A DNA stretch of 64,000 nt. It comes from Paenibacillus sp. VTT E-133291. Its GTDB lineage: Bacteria; Bacillota; Bacilli; Paenibacillales; Paenibacillaceae. The stretch spans positions 1 to 64,000 of the forward strand of contig NZ_NFVA01000019.1 in the NCBI RefSeq assembly GCF_002264395.1. Reading direction: 5' to 3'. Positions 17,028 to 25,805 of the stretch are shown here, one piece after another. The position numbers and the translations under genes are program-made. Below the pieces are notes generated by a model, which worked only from the letters and a program-made list of their open reading frames with translations, had not been told where the DNA came from and ran no database searches. Every line of letters begins with the position of its first letter. Within the stretch, counting starts at the first letter, position 1.

Positions 17028-17083
17028 TGTAAGATATTCTAACGCTTTCGTGAAATCCATTATTTTCGTTAATATTCATAACA
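17028..17083 (-). promoter_or_regulatory. Two GlnR/TnrA-type boxes upstream of glnA
   Basis: The consensus TGTNA-N7-TNACA is matched with one mismatch at 17028-17044 (TGTAA GATATTC TAACG) and at 17067-17083 (CGTTA ATATTCA TAACA). They are 39 bp apart and both lie upstream of the -35 element, a position that suits activation. Binding is inferred from sequence only. Confidence 0.5.
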
Positions 17084-17102
17084 TTTCTAACTTATCCAAT
17101 AG

Positions 17103-17148
17103 AAAAAAAGCCCAACTATCCCGTTATAGCGCGGGTTTAGAGGGCTTC
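17103..17148 (-). terminator. aroF terminator
   Basis: On the minus strand AAGCCC...CCCGCGCTATAACGGG...GGGCTT forms a two-part stem followed by seven T, 24 bp past the aroF stop codon. Confidence 0.75.
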
Positions 17149-17171
17149 CAAGGTAGCGATATGCTTACATA

Positions 17172-18218
17172 TTATAGCGCCGAAACTGTTTCTGGCGAAG
17201 TTGAAAACTTACGTCCAACAATTGGAGCAAGCCTTTCTAGATCCTTAAGCAGATTATCGAACTGTTCAGGGAATAACGATTGAACACCGTCACCTGTCAT
17301 GGAATTGTCCGGATCTGTGTGCATTTCGATGATTAGACCATTCGCACCAGCAGCAACCGATGCTTTGGCCATAGGTTCAACTAATTCACGACGTCCAGTA
17401 CCATGACTGGGGTCAGAGATTACCGGAAGGTGGCTTAAGCTTTGTAGAACCGGAATAGCCGATAGATCCAGTGTATTACGTGTATAAGTCTCAAATGTAC
17501 GAATACCACGCTCACAGAGCATTACATCCTTATTTCCGCCGGCCAAAATGTACTCCGCTGCATTGAGCAACTCATCATAAGTTGCACTGAAGCCACGTTT
17601 CAAAAGGACCGGTCTTCCGCAAGTACTCAGCTTGCGCAGTAAATCAAAGTTCTGCATGTTCCGTGTACCTACCTGGAGGATATCCGCATGTTCTGCACAA
17701 ATATCCACATACTCTGGTGTCATAACCTCTGTAATGGTTAACAAGCCATGACGCTTTCCTGCTTCAGCCATCATCGTCAAACCTTCTACACCTACTCCTT
17801 GGAAGCTGTAAGGACCTGTACGGGGCTTAAACGCGCCTCCACGCAGTACCTGAGCACCTGATGCTTTAACTAGACGAGCGATCTCATCAATCTGCTCTGG
17901 TGACTCCACAGCACAAGGCCCGCCCATGATTACCAGATTCTCGCCACCGATCTTTACACCCTTGATATCGATAATGGTATCCTCTGGGTGGAAATCACGG
18001 CTAGCTAGCTTGTAGGACTTGGAGATTTTCACGACGTTCTCCACACCCTTCATTTGCCGCAAATGCTCTGCAAGCTTAGGTGTGACACTTCCTACTAAAC
18101 CGATAACGGTGTGATCTGCACCCTTGGAGAGATGTACCTGCAAGCCCTCTCTTTCGATAACTGCAATAATATCTTTAACCTGCTCTTCTGGCGTTTGATT
18201 GGATGTAATGACGATCAT
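17172..18218 (-). CDS. aroF: 3-deoxy-7-phosphoheptulonate (DAHP) synthase, AroF type
   Basis: 348 residues from ATG 18218 (AGAGGA upstream); an extension to 18275 is not family-like. The N-terminal about 70 residues (MIVITSNQTPEEQVKDII...HTVIGLVG) form the ferredoxin-like regulatory domain of type I-beta DAHP synthases. The TIM-barrel catalytic part shows MGGPCAVES, LRGGAFKPRTGPYSFQG, GTRNMQNFDLLRK, PVLLKRGFSAT and SDPSHGTGRRE. It condenses phosphoenolpyruvate and erythrose 4-phosphate, the first step to aromatic amino acids. Feedback control by tyrosine or prephenate through the N-terminal domain is known for relatives. Confidence 0.95.
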   Translation of the reverse strand: MIVITSNQTPEEQVKDIIAVIEREGLQVHLSKGADHTVIGLVGSVTPKLAEHLRQMKGVENVVKISKSYKLASRDFHPEDTIIDIKGVKIGGENLVIMGGPCAVESPEQIDEIARLVKASGAQVLRGGAFKPRTGPYSFQGVGVEGLTMMAEAGKRHGLLTITEVMTPEYVDICAEHADILQVGTRNMQNFDLLRKLSTCGRPVLLKRGFSATYDELLNAAEYILAGGNKDVMLCERGIRTFETYTRNTLDLSAIPVLQSLSHLPVISDPSHGTGRRELVEPMAKASVAAGANGLIIEMHTDPDNSMTGDGVQSLFPEQFDNLLKDLERLAPIVGRKFSTSPETVSAL

Positions 18219-18403
18219 TTTAATAACTTCCTCTCTACACTTAAAATTTATAATAATTCCGCTAAATACACTCACACTACGACGCGTGTTCGCTTTTAAG
18301 CTTTTAAGCTTTTATGCTTTTAACCGATAAAGCGATTTTACTCTAAAAATCGTTTACCGTCAATCCTGTTTCCTGATTAATAAGATGAAACCGCTTGCTT
18401 CAT

Positions 18404-18447
18404 ATAAAAAAAAGCGCGTAACCTCGATAGACGAGGTTACGCGCTCT
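18404..18447 (-). terminator. ispH terminator
   Basis: AGCGCGTAACCTCG pairs perfectly over 14 bp with its complement around a short loop, followed on the minus strand by eight or more T. It lies about 37 bp past the ispH stop. Confidence 0.9.
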
Positions 18448-18483
18448 TGTTACAATTCAAATATATAAGTTCGCTTACAGCGA

Positions 18484-19440
18484 TTATGATGTACTTGCAC
18501 TCTTTTTCTTAACCGGAGGAAGTAGCTTCGCCATATTTACAGTACGTTTGATCTCCCATGTCTCAGGATTCTCGGAATCATACTGTTCCAAATAATGAAT
18601 AACTTCTTTGGTAATTGGGGTAGGTGTAGATGCGCCAGAAGTAACACCCACAATATTTACACCCTTCAGCCAGTCTGTGTTCAGTTCAGACACATCAGAA
18701 ATCCGATGAGCAGGAACTCCAGCAATTTCTTCCGACACCTGTGCCAGACGATTAGAATTGTTGCTTCGCGGATCACCAACGACAATCAATAGATCACACT
18801 GGCCCGCCTGCTCCGCTACAGCCTCTTGACGCACCTGAGTAGCCATACATATCTCATTATGCACTTCGGCACCCGGGAAGGTCTCTAGGAGCTTTTTCAT
18901 GATATGTTTAATATCCCACTGGCTCATAGTAGTCTGATTCGTAATAACAATCTGTGAAGAAGGGATGGATAATGTGGCGATCTCATCTTCTTTTTCAATC
19001 AGATGCACATGCTCAGGAGCAATACCAACAGCACCTTCCGGTTCCGGATGGCCTTTCTTGCCGATATAAATGACCTCATAGCCATCATCTACTTTTTCCT
19101 GAATAAGATCATGGGTCTTGGTGACATCAGGACAGGTCGCATCAACCGTAGTCAATCCTTTATCCCTTGCCATCTTACGCACCTCAGGTGAAACCCCGTG
19201 AGCAGTGAATATAACAGTCCCACTGTCTACTTGATCTAGAATATCCAGACGATTATGACCGTCTAAGGTAATAATGCCATCGTCTTCGAACGAATTTGTG
19301 ACATGACTATTATGAACAATCATGCCCAGTATATAAATCGGCCGGGGAAGATCGAGATTTTGCGCAGCCTGCCTTGCCATTACCATTGCATCGACGACTC
19401 CGTAACAGTATCCCCGGGGAGAAATTTTAATGACTTCCAT
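18484..19440 (-). CDS. ispH: 4-hydroxy-3-methylbut-2-enyl diphosphate reductase
   Basis: 318 residues from ATG 19440 (GGTGAAG upstream), matching the family's [15 protein letters not shown] start; the longer frame to 19485 is rejected. The three cluster-binding cysteines are in [15 protein letters not shown] and NEICMATQ. The catalytic TNQTTMSQ segment and SSNSNRL-type motif ([13 protein letters not shown]) are present. The Fe-S enzyme makes IPP and DMAPP in the last step of the MEP pathway. Confidence 0.96.
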   Translation of the reverse strand: MEVIKISPRGYCYGVVDAMVMARQAAQNLDLPRPIYILGMIVHNSHVTNSFEDDGIITLDGHNRLDILDQVDSGTVIFTAHGVSPEVRKMARDKGLTTVDATCPDVTKTHDLIQEKVDDGYEVIYIGKKGHPEPEGAVGIAPEHVHLIEKEDEIATLSIPSSQIVITNQTTMSQWDIKHIMKKLLETFPGAEVHNEICMATQVRQEAVAEQAGQCDLLIVVGDPRSNNSNRLAQVSEEIAGVPAHRISDVSELNTDWLKGVNIVGVTSGASTPTPITKEVIHYLEQYDSENPETWEIKRTVNMAKLLPPVKKKSASTS

Positions 19441-19500
19441 GACTTCACCAACTTTCTGCTTTCGTTGACTTCTGTAATAGGACACACTTTAAATTATACC

Positions 19501-20955
19501 CTATTCCAGCGGCGGAGCAAAGAGAAGCGGAAGCCAGATCACAAAAGTAGTTCCCTCACCCTGACGAGTAACAACTTCCACAGACCCACCATGTTCGTCA
19601 ATAATCCACTTCGCAATGGATAAACCAAGCCCAATCCCTTCTGTAATTCCACGTGATTCATCTGCACGATAGAAACGGTCGAAAATATATGGAACCTCAT
19701 CTTTATCCATACCTATACCCGTATCGGTGATCCGAATACCAACCTGGTTCTGATAGAAAATCGTATCTAAACTCACCTCGCCAGAAGGTGTGTATTTAAA
19801 AGCATTGTCGATGAAAATAAACAACATTTGTTGTAAATAATCTTTATTCCCAACAACATATTTCCCATTTAAAGCAGACATATCTCCAGTAACCCACTCC
19901 GCTTGCCGAGGCAGGAAAGACGCCCGACGAGCAATCTCAGTCATCATTGGTTCCAATGCCACGGGTTCTATCTCGAAGGTTCGCCCTGTATCAGCACGCG
20001 CAAGAGAGAGCATATCCGCTACCAGTCGGCTCATCCGCTTAGACTCGTCCGCGATATCCTTCACCGATTCCATGGAGAGCTGGCGAATTTCAGCCTCGCT
20101 CATCTTCCCTTCACCCGGCTCCATCTCCCATACTTTTTGCAGCAGATCGATATTCCCGCGAATGGTTGTGAGCGGAGTCCGCAGCTCATGTGAAGCATCC
20201 GATACGAAACGACGCTGAGCCGCATACGAATCCTCAAGCTCTGTGTAGAATCCTTCCATACGCCCAAGCATACTGTTAACGGTCTCAATAAGTCTTCCTA
20301 TTTCGTCTGGAGGTCCATCATATTCAATACGGGAGCTTAGGTCATTTCCCGTCTGAATCCCATTCGCAGCTTCAATTACTTTTCCAATGGGACTCATCGC
20401 TTTACGGGCCAGGAATAAACCAAAGGTAAATGCCGCGATCAAGGTAGCAAAAGAACCGACGAGCAATATATTTTTCAAACGCTCCAAGAGCTTACTCTGC
20501 TCACCCACATAAGCAGCGACTTGTAATACAGCAACTGGATTATTATTAAAATTCTCTATTTCTAAAGAAATAGGCATTTCGTAGATCAAAAACTGATTGC
20601 CGTCTACAACAACATTACGATATCCCTGTACAACCTTATCTTGAGCAGGATAATCAAACTGTAGGCCAAAATTAATCATGTTTGTCGACTGTGATAAGCT
20701 TTTGCTACCATAAGTATAAATCTGTGTATACATATTGGAATTTTCAGGACGTCTGACTCCTCCAAGCTTCAACTCACCATTGTAGCGATCAATACTAAAC
20801 AAGGGTTTCGTCTGTTCAGCTTGCACTCTTAGTCGATCCTTCAAGTCCCCATACGTATTAAAATAGACAAAACCGTAAATTGCGGCTGATAAGGCCAGCA
20901 GCATAACGGCCAAAATCCCTGAATACCAAGCAGTCAGCCGCAATCTTATAGACAT
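19501..20955 (-). CDS. Sensor histidine kinase, HAMP type (EnvZ/CssS-like)
   Basis: 484 residues from ATG 20955, with AGAGGTGA upstream and one base after the regulator's stop codon. Layout: membrane segment, about 140-residue extracellular sensor, second membrane segment (LLVGSFATLIAAFTFGLFLA), HAMP domain, dimerisation domain with the phospho-acceptor His in SDASHELRTPLTTIRGN (near residue 256), and an HATPase domain (NAFKYTP, DTGIGMD, IFDRFYR, GIGLGLSIAKWI). Partner of the OmpR-type regulator encoded immediately upstream. The htrA gene beyond it makes a CssRS-like secretion-stress role plausible but not proven. Confidence 0.93.
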   Translation of the reverse strand: MSIRLRLTAWYSGILAVMLLALSAAIYGFVYFNTYGDLKDRLRVQAEQTKPLFSIDRYNGELKLGGVRRPENSNMYTQIYTYGSKSLSQSTNMINFGLQFDYPAQDKVVQGYRNVVVDGNQFLIYEMPISLEIENFNNNPVAVLQVAAYVGEQSKLLERLKNILLVGSFATLIAAFTFGLFLARKAMSPIGKVIEAANGIQTGNDLSSRIEYDGPPDEIGRLIETVNSMLGRMEGFYTELEDSYAAQRRFVSDASHELRTPLTTIRGNIDLLQKVWEMEPGEGKMSEAEIRQLSMESVKDIADESKRMSRLVADMLSLARADTGRTFEIEPVALEPMMTEIARRASFLPRQAEWVTGDMSALNGKYVVGNKDYLQQMLFIFIDNAFKYTPSGEVSLDTIFYQNQVGIRITDTGIGMDKDEVPYIFDRFYRADESRGITEGIGLGLSIAKWIIDEHGGSVEVVTRQGEGTTFVIWLPLLFAPPLE

Positions 20956-20956
20956 G

Positions 20957-21646
20957 TTAGTTGTCACCTCTTAGAATGTAACCGGCACCCCGGATCGTTT
21001 GAATGAGGCGTTTACCGCCATGCTCCTCCGTCTTTTGACGTAGCATAGCTATGTATACCTCAAGTACATTTGATTCACCGCTATAATCATAACCCCATAT
21101 TTTATCCATAATCAGATCCCGCGAAAGCACCCGTTTCGGATTCTGCATAAAGAGATGCAGCAGCTCAAATTCCTTCGCTGTCAGTTCCAGTCTTTTACCG
21201 GCGCGTGTAACCTCCCGTGAATCTACATCTAAGGTAATATCCTCATAAGTAACCGCTTGCTCACTGCCGCCATTTTGTTCACTCTTACGTCGTAGTAATG
21301 CTCGTACACGTGCAAGTAATTCTTCCAGCGCAAATGGTTTAACTAGATAATCGTCCGCACCCAGATCAAGCCCTTTCACACGATGCTCAATTTCATCCTT
21401 GGCCGTAAGCATTAGAACAGGCACATTACTGCCTCCTTCACGCAAACGACGACAGACTTCAAATCCATCCACCTGAGGCATCATAACATCCAAAATCACC
21501 ACATCCGGATCGCTGCTTAGGATTGCTCGTAAACCATCCGCTCCATTCACCGCAGTCTTTACATCGTAACCTTCAAAAGCTAGTCCTCGGCGAAGCATGG
21601 AAATAATTTTTTCATCATCATCAATGATTAGAATATTCGGTCGCAT
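20957..21646 (-). CDS. OmpR/PhoB-family response regulator
   Basis: 229 residues from ATG 21646, the second of two adjacent possible starts. Receiver: acidic pocket in LIIDDDEK, phospho-acceptor Asp53 in VVILDVMMP, conserved Lys in YLVKPF. The C-terminal winged helix carries LELTAKEFELLHLFMQNPKRVLSRDLIMDKIWGYDY. It forms a two-gene unit with the histidine kinase downstream and lies directly downstream of htrA, although a strong terminator separates them. Confidence 0.95.
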   Translation of the reverse strand: MRPNILIIDDDEKIISMLRRGLAFEGYDVKTAVNGADGLRAILSSDPDVVILDVMMPQVDGFEVCRRLREGGSNVPVLMLTAKDEIEHRVKGLDLGADDYLVKPFALEELLARVRALLRRKSEQNGGSEQAVTYEDITLDVDSREVTRAGKRLELTAKEFELLHLFMQNPKRVLSRDLIMDKIWGYDYSGESNVLEVYIAMLRQKTEEHGGKRLIQTIRGAGYILRGDN

Positions 21647-21703
21647 CAAGCAGCCCCCATTGTTTCTGTTTATTTATATTGTAGCAGTCATACCATGATT
21701 AGA

Positions 21704-21730
21704 CAAAAACGGAAGGGTTGCCCCTTCCGC
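21704..21730 (-). terminator. htrA terminator
   Basis: CGGAAGGGG pairs with CCCTTCCG around a tiny loop and is followed by TTTTTGTC on the minus strand, 19 bp past the htrA stop codon. Confidence 0.8.
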
Positions 21731-21748
21731 GTGATTCACCGTCCGGTG

Positions 21749-23419
21749 TTATCGTTGCTGACTTTGCCCAGTAGTCGTTGTATCAAAATCATTTTTGTTG
21801 CCGATTGTAACGGAAAGATCCAGCTTTTTACCATCACGCACCACATTCAGCGTTACTTTGTCACCGACTTTTAACGTTTGAATGAAAGCGATCAGATCTT
21901 GGTTTGTTGCATATTGCGTTCCATTTGCACCTGTAATGATATCGTAAGGGCGCAAATCAGCGGCATACGCTGGTGATTTAAAGATAATATCTGCAACGAC
22001 AGATCCTTCTTTAATATCTGTGCCCATTTGCTTAGCAACTTCATCCGTAATCGTCATAAGTGTTGCACCAATAAATGGAACGGGTTCTTTTGGAATCGCT
22101 TGGTTCGCTTCCAGTTTATCTACGACTTCTTTTATCGTGTTCACAGCGATAGCAAAACCAATCCCTTGGGAATCCGTACTAACGGCTACGTTCATACCAA
22201 TTACCTGTCCATTCATATTAAGCAGCGGACCACCAGAGTTACCTGGGTTAATAGAAGCGTCAGTTTGCAGCAAGTTCTTGTAGTTGCGTGTTCCACTACC
22301 ATCTTCTTCATTAATATCGATGCTGCGTCCTTTTGCACTAAGAACACCAGAGGTTACTGTATGGTCGAAGCCTTGTGGGTTACCGATAGCAACCACTTCT
22401 GAACCTACTTTCAGACTATCCGAATCTCCCAGGGCAACTGTAGGGAAATCACTGTCTCCTTCAATCTTCAGAACGGCCAAATCCAGATCTTTGCTGGAAC
22501 CTAGCAATTTCGCTTCGTATGGTTTCGTCACCCCATCCACTGTAACTTGGATGACATCGGCATTTTCAATGACATGCTGATTCGTCAAAATATATCCGGA
22601 TTTCTCATAAATGAAGCCTGTTCCAATTCCATAAGGGATAAGCTGCGATGAGGAGTTTGAACCTGACTTCGAGTCCTGCTCATTTTGTGAAGAACCATTG
22701 CTGCCATATTGATCTCCGAAAAAGAATTGAGAAAACGGATCACTCAAATTCGGACTGGATGAACTTCCATTACGTGAACCGGACTTCACTAGCGTTTCAA
22801 TTTTGACGACTGCTGGTCCAACCGCATCCACTACGCCAGTCACATCACGAGATCCTTTCACCAATGATGTAGTTGTAGTATTAGGTGTAGTACTAGCACT
22901 CTCATTCGTCGTCTTCGCCGTTCCATTCGATTCTGAGCTCGCAATGGTTGAAGCTGCATCTCCTGTGAACCAGTTGCCTCGATCTGCCATGAACATAGAA
23001 CCTGAGAGAACGACCATACCCGCTAAGAAGGAAACAAATATTGTTTTCATTGAGCTTTTTGGTTTTTTATTAAACTGCCAGCCACCGCCACCTTCAGAAC
23101 CGCCTCCGCCGTTTCCACCTCTTCCACCACCATTACCATCGAAGCCTGTACTGCGATATGAACTGTTATATGGAAGTTGTTTTACAGGCTGTGGAGGTGT
23201 AATCTCGACCCGCTCCGGCTCCATCCGGTTGTAATGCTGAGCACTTCCGTCAACGTTACTTTCATCTTTGTTCAATGATTTAAATGGTCCATAAGAATAG
23301 TAGTATGATGATCCGGATTCGGATGACTGATTATTATTGCTATTATGGTTATTATTGTCCCAATCCCGATCTGGTGCTGGTCCATTGTCACGATTAAAGT
23401 TGTTTTTGTTATCGTCCAT
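21749..23419 (-). CDS. htrA: HtrA/DegP-family membrane-anchored serine protease
   Basis: 556 residues. A long cytoplasmic Asn/Ser/Gly-rich N-terminus of about 120 residues includes a run GGGRGGNGGGGSEGGGG. It is followed by one membrane anchor (IFVSFLAGMVVLSGSMFMA). The external trypsin-like domain has the triad His in NQHVIENADV, Asp in DLDLAVLKI and Ser in INPGNSGGPLL. The C-terminal PDZ domain starts near PVPFIGATLMTI and includes SPAYAADLRPYDIITGANG. It degrades misfolded exported proteins. The ribosome site AGGAGG is strong. The low-complexity cytoplasmic tail is longer than in Bacillus HtrA. Confidence 0.95.
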   Translation of the reverse strand: MDDNKNNFNRDNGPAPDRDWDNNNHNSNNNQSSESGSSYYYSYGPFKSLNKDESNVDGSAQHYNRMEPERVEITPPQPVKQLPYNSSYRSTGFDGNGGGRGGNGGGGSEGGGGWQFNKKPKSSMKTIFVSFLAGMVVLSGSMFMADRGNWFTGDAASTIASSESNGTAKTTNESASTTPNTTTTSLVKGSRDVTGVVDAVGPAVVKIETLVKSGSRNGSSSSPNLSDPFSQFFFGDQYGSNGSSQNEQDSKSGSNSSSQLIPYGIGTGFIYEKSGYILTNQHVIENADVIQVTVDGVTKPYEAKLLGSSKDLDLAVLKIEGDSDFPTVALGDSDSLKVGSEVVAIGNPQGFDHTVTSGVLSAKGRSIDINEEDGSGTRNYKNLLQTDASINPGNSGGPLLNMNGQVIGMNVAVSTDSQGIGFAIAVNTIKEVVDKLEANQAIPKEPVPFIGATLMTITDEVAKQMGTDIKEGSVVADIIFKSPAYAADLRPYDIITGANGTQYATNQDLIAFIQTLKVGDKVTLNVVRDGKKLDLSVTIGNKNDFDTTTTGQSQQR

Positions 23420-23547
23420 GTTTATTTACCTCCTGCATCCTGTCGCCCGACAAGGATTAATTTGTTTTCTTGTTTCTTATTTTGTACTTTAAACCTTAAG
23501 GTCACATTAAAAACAATTTAAGCGGAGATAAAAGATATAGGCGAATA

Positions 23548-23700
23548 GACGGGATTAGGTATCAGAAGACACACCGCTGTTGGGCGGGACTGGGTTTCAG
23601 GCTACACCGCTCTTGAAATCATGTTCCTATGAATTGACCCTGCGGGTGGAACATGATTTCAAAGGCGGACGTAAACTTTCCGCTCTGATACCCATTCCCT
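23548..23700. repeat. Structured repeat block with long inverted repeat
   Basis: TTGAAATCATGTTCC at 23613-23627 is the exact reverse complement of 23648-23662, and the match extends outward to about 21 bp with two mismatches. Outside it, a 26-28-bp segment (GGGATTAGGTATCAG...ACACCGCT) is directly repeated imperfectly as GGGACTGGGTTTCAG...ACACCGCT. A third, inverted copy of its start (TCTGATACCCATTCCC) lies at about 23685-23700. It could be a mobile palindromic element or a structured RNA; not identified. Confidence 0.6.
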
Positions 23701-23712
23701 AAGCAGGGAAGT

Positions 23713-23757
23713 AAAAAAGAAGCTCGGGCGCGGAAAACAACGCGGCCCGAACTTCCA
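23713..23757 (-). terminator. Terminator of the liaFSR transcript
   Basis: On the minus strand GAAGTTCGGGC-CGCG pairs with CGCG-CCCGAGCTTC (one G-T and one bulge) around a TTGTTTTC loop, followed by six T. It is the first strong terminator after liaR, about 315 bp downstream of its stop. Confidence 0.7.
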
Positions 23758-23835
23758 ACATACAACCTAGAACAAAACCCTAGAACGACGTCCATGAACG
23801 AAGTCCATGAACAAAGAACAAATAACGATCAATAG

Positions 23836-24021
23836 TTATAGGGAAAAACTCCCTATAATTAACCAAAAATCACAAGAAATCAAGATTTAAAGGGAATACC
23901 TCCCTATAATTCTCAGCATTATAGTTATTTATGAGAAAAACAAGAAATTTATACGGAGGATTTCCCTATAATCCTGTATACAAGCGTAAAACTCAAGTCT
24001 AAAGGGAAGTTTTCCCTATAA
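23836..24021. repeat. Second array of four 23-bp palindromes
   Basis: Copies at 23836-23858 (perfect 9-bp arms, centre AAAAC), 23887-23909 (one arm mismatch, centre ATACC), 23949-23971 (one mismatch, centre GGATT) and 23999-24021 (two mismatches, centre AGTTT). Centre-to-centre distances are about 51, 62 and 50 bp, close to those of the array at 214-401. In each copy the TCCCTATAA arm is invariant while the left arm varies. The array lies between the liaR stop codon (24072) and the terminator at 23713-23757. Confidence 0.85.
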
Positions 24022-24071
24022 CTTACTTTTAAGTCCCATAAACTACTCCAAATCATCTTAAACACCAATCC

Positions 24072-24725
24072 TTACCCCTGAGCCCAACCCTTCCGATGAG
24101 CATAAATTGCCAACTGGGTTCGATCATCCAGCTCGCATTTCATCAGCAGGTTGCTGACATGCGTCTTCACTGTCTTGATGCTGATATGTAGTTCCTCGCC
24201 GATGTCCTTATTGGTCTTCCCCTCAGCAATGAGCAGCAGGACTTCTTTCTCACGCTCCGTCAAACCGGAGGAATCGCCTTGTACGGTACGCTGGCGTATG
24301 CCACGCGTCAATGCTTGCGATACATCACCAGTCATGACTGGCATACCACGGAATGCGCCTTGCAGTGCATAGATCAGCTCCTCTGCTGACACGGTTTTGA
24401 GCACATAGCTGACTGCTCCAGCTTCGATAGCATCCACGACAAGATCATCCTCTAGGAAGCTGGTCAAGATAACGATTTTGAGACCGGGAAATTCTGACAG
24501 CACTGCACGAGTAGTCTCCACACCATTCATCACAGGCATCATCAGATCCATTAGTACGAGATCAGGCAAACCTTCATGTCCACCAGCACGCAGCATCTCC
24601 AGCGCTTCTTGTCCATTCGCTGCTTCACCTATAACCTCAAACGTCGGCTCCAGCATCAGATATGTTTTAAGACCCATCCGTACCATATCGTGATCATCTA
24701 CGAGCAACACTCTTATGACACTCAT
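24072..24725 (-). CDS. liaR: LiaR-like response regulator (NarL/LuxR family)
   Basis: 217 residues. Canonical receiver with Asp pair in LLVDDHDMVRMG, phospho-acceptor Asp60 in LVLMDLMMPVMNG and Lys in YVLKTVS. The LuxR-type helix-turn-helix is near the C-terminus (GLTEREKEVLLLIAEGKTNKDIGEELHISIKTVKTHVSNLLMKC). Last gene of the liaF-liaS-liaR operon, 3 bp after liaS, with a GAGGAGG ribosome site. In Bacillus LiaR responds to lipid II-cycle antibiotics and turns on envelope protection genes. Confidence 0.93.
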   Translation of the reverse strand: MSVIRVLLVDDHDMVRMGLKTYLMLEPTFEVIGEAANGQEALEMLRAGGHEGLPDLVLMDLMMPVMNGVETTRAVLSEFPGLKIVILTSFLEDDLVVDAIEAGAVSYVLKTVSAEELIYALQGAFRGMPVMTGDVSQALTRGIRQRTVQGDSSGLTEREKEVLLLIAEGKTNKDIGEELHISIKTVKTHVSNLLMKCELDDRTQLAIYAHRKGWAQG

Positions 24726-24728
24726 GCT

Positions 24729-25805
24729 CTATTCCTCCTCGTCCTCTGTATCTGTTCCTAATGCTCTTGTTCTCTCTGACTCAGCATTCCCTTGTACAAA
24801 CTTAGGGATATGTACGCGTATGGTCGTTCCCGCACCCTTACGGCTAATGATCTCCACTTGTCCACCCAGTTTCTCCGCACGTTCGCGCATGGTGGTAAGA
24901 CCGTAGGAACCCTGTTTTTGCTGTATATGTTCAAAGCCTTGACCGTCGTCACTAATACTCAGAACAACCTGTCTAGCCCCTTCACGCAGCGATAGACTCA
25001 CCAGTCTAGCCTCAGCATGCTTCACAATATTCGCCATTGCCTCCTGAATAATCAGGAACAGCTGATGTTCAATGGCCTCAGACAATTCTCCTTGCAGTTC
25101 AAGCTCCTTCATTCCTTTTAAGCCGTTCTGGCGGCAATAATCAGGGAACCATTTTTCCAGTGCTTCGAAAAGATTCCTGCCTTCCAGCTCCACCGGTCGC
25201 AACTGTGCAATGAGCGCTCTCATCTGCTTTTGTGCCATCTGTGACATGGCAATTAACTGATCCATTACTAATTGACCTTGAGCTTCATTGACCTTCAGCA
25301 CTTTAGGCAGCGAAGAAGCCGACATATGGATGGCAAAAAGCTGTTGGCTCACCGTATCGTGCAAATCCCGGGCCATACGCCTTCTTTCCTCCAACACCGC
25401 AGTCTCCGCTGCCTGTTCCTTCTCAATAACCTCTTGTTCACCCAAACGCTGAAGAAGCTGCATCTTGTTCTCAACCGTATCCATCATGACATTAAATTCA
25501 TGGTATACTCTCGCAAAAGACTGGTCATCACTCTCTGGCATACGTACGGACAGATTCCCTTTTGCCACCTGCAGCATATTTAGATCCAGATGATCAATCC
25601 GCCGCTGAATGCGCTGACCTGCCATATAGCCGATTACAACAGTGAACAACACGATTCCAAGACATAAATATAGCCACATGCGATAATCCATTACTTCGAT
25701 ATACCCAAGGCAAGTGCCTGCATACATCAACCCGGCGCTAACGGCTCCAGTGAGCAAAAAGTAAAACAACAACAACCATTTGGTATTACTGAAGATTGTT
25801 CCCAT
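24729..25805 (-). CDS. liaS: LiaS-like sensor histidine kinase
   Basis: 358 residues. Two membrane segments with a short external loop (about 10-32 and 42-62) mark an intramembrane-sensing kinase. They are followed by HAMP, HisKA_3 with phospho-acceptor His149 in RRRMARDLHDTVSQQLF, and HATPase (EAMANIVKHAEA, SISDDGQGF, GSYGLTTMRERAEKLGG). It starts immediately after liaF's stop codon. It should phosphorylate LiaR, with LiaF acting as inhibitor. Confidence 0.93.
   Translation of the reverse strand: MGTIFSNTKWLLLFYFLLTGAVSAGLMYAGTCLGYIEVMDYRMWLYLCLGIVLFTVVIGYMAGQRIQRRIDHLDLNMLQVAKGNLSVRMPESDDQSFARVYHEFNVMMDTVENKMQLLQRLGEQEVIEKEQAAETAVLEERRRMARDLHDTVSQQLFAIHMSASSLPKVLKVNEAQGQLVMDQLIAMSQMAQKQMRALIAQLRPVELEGRNLFEALEKWFPDYCRQNGLKGMKELELQGELSEAIEHQLFLIIQEAMANIVKHAEARLVSLSLREGARQVVLSISDDGQGFEHIQQKQGSYGLTTMRERAEKLGGQVEIISRKGAGTTIRVHIPKFVQGNAESERTRALGTDTEDEEE

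Larger units (their letters stand above)
23420..24071. other. 652-bp intergenic region with palindrome array and structured repeats
   Basis: No gene is visible. From left to right in window coordinates the interval holds the htrA upstream region (23420-23540), a block of nested repeats (23548-23700), a strong leftward terminator (23713-23757) and four 23-bp palindromes (23836-24021). Everything from 23713 to 24071 would be transcribed as the 3' untranslated region of liaR. Confidence 0.7.

Noticed and set aside
18219..18400. T-box or trp-type leader upstream of aroF
   Set aside because: No GGGTGG-type T-box sequence or tryptophan/tyrosine leader peptide was found.
23713..23757. Attachment site or inverted repeat of an insertion sequence
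   Set aside because: The stem followed by a T run in the direction of the liaR transcript is better explained as a terminator; no transposase is nearby.
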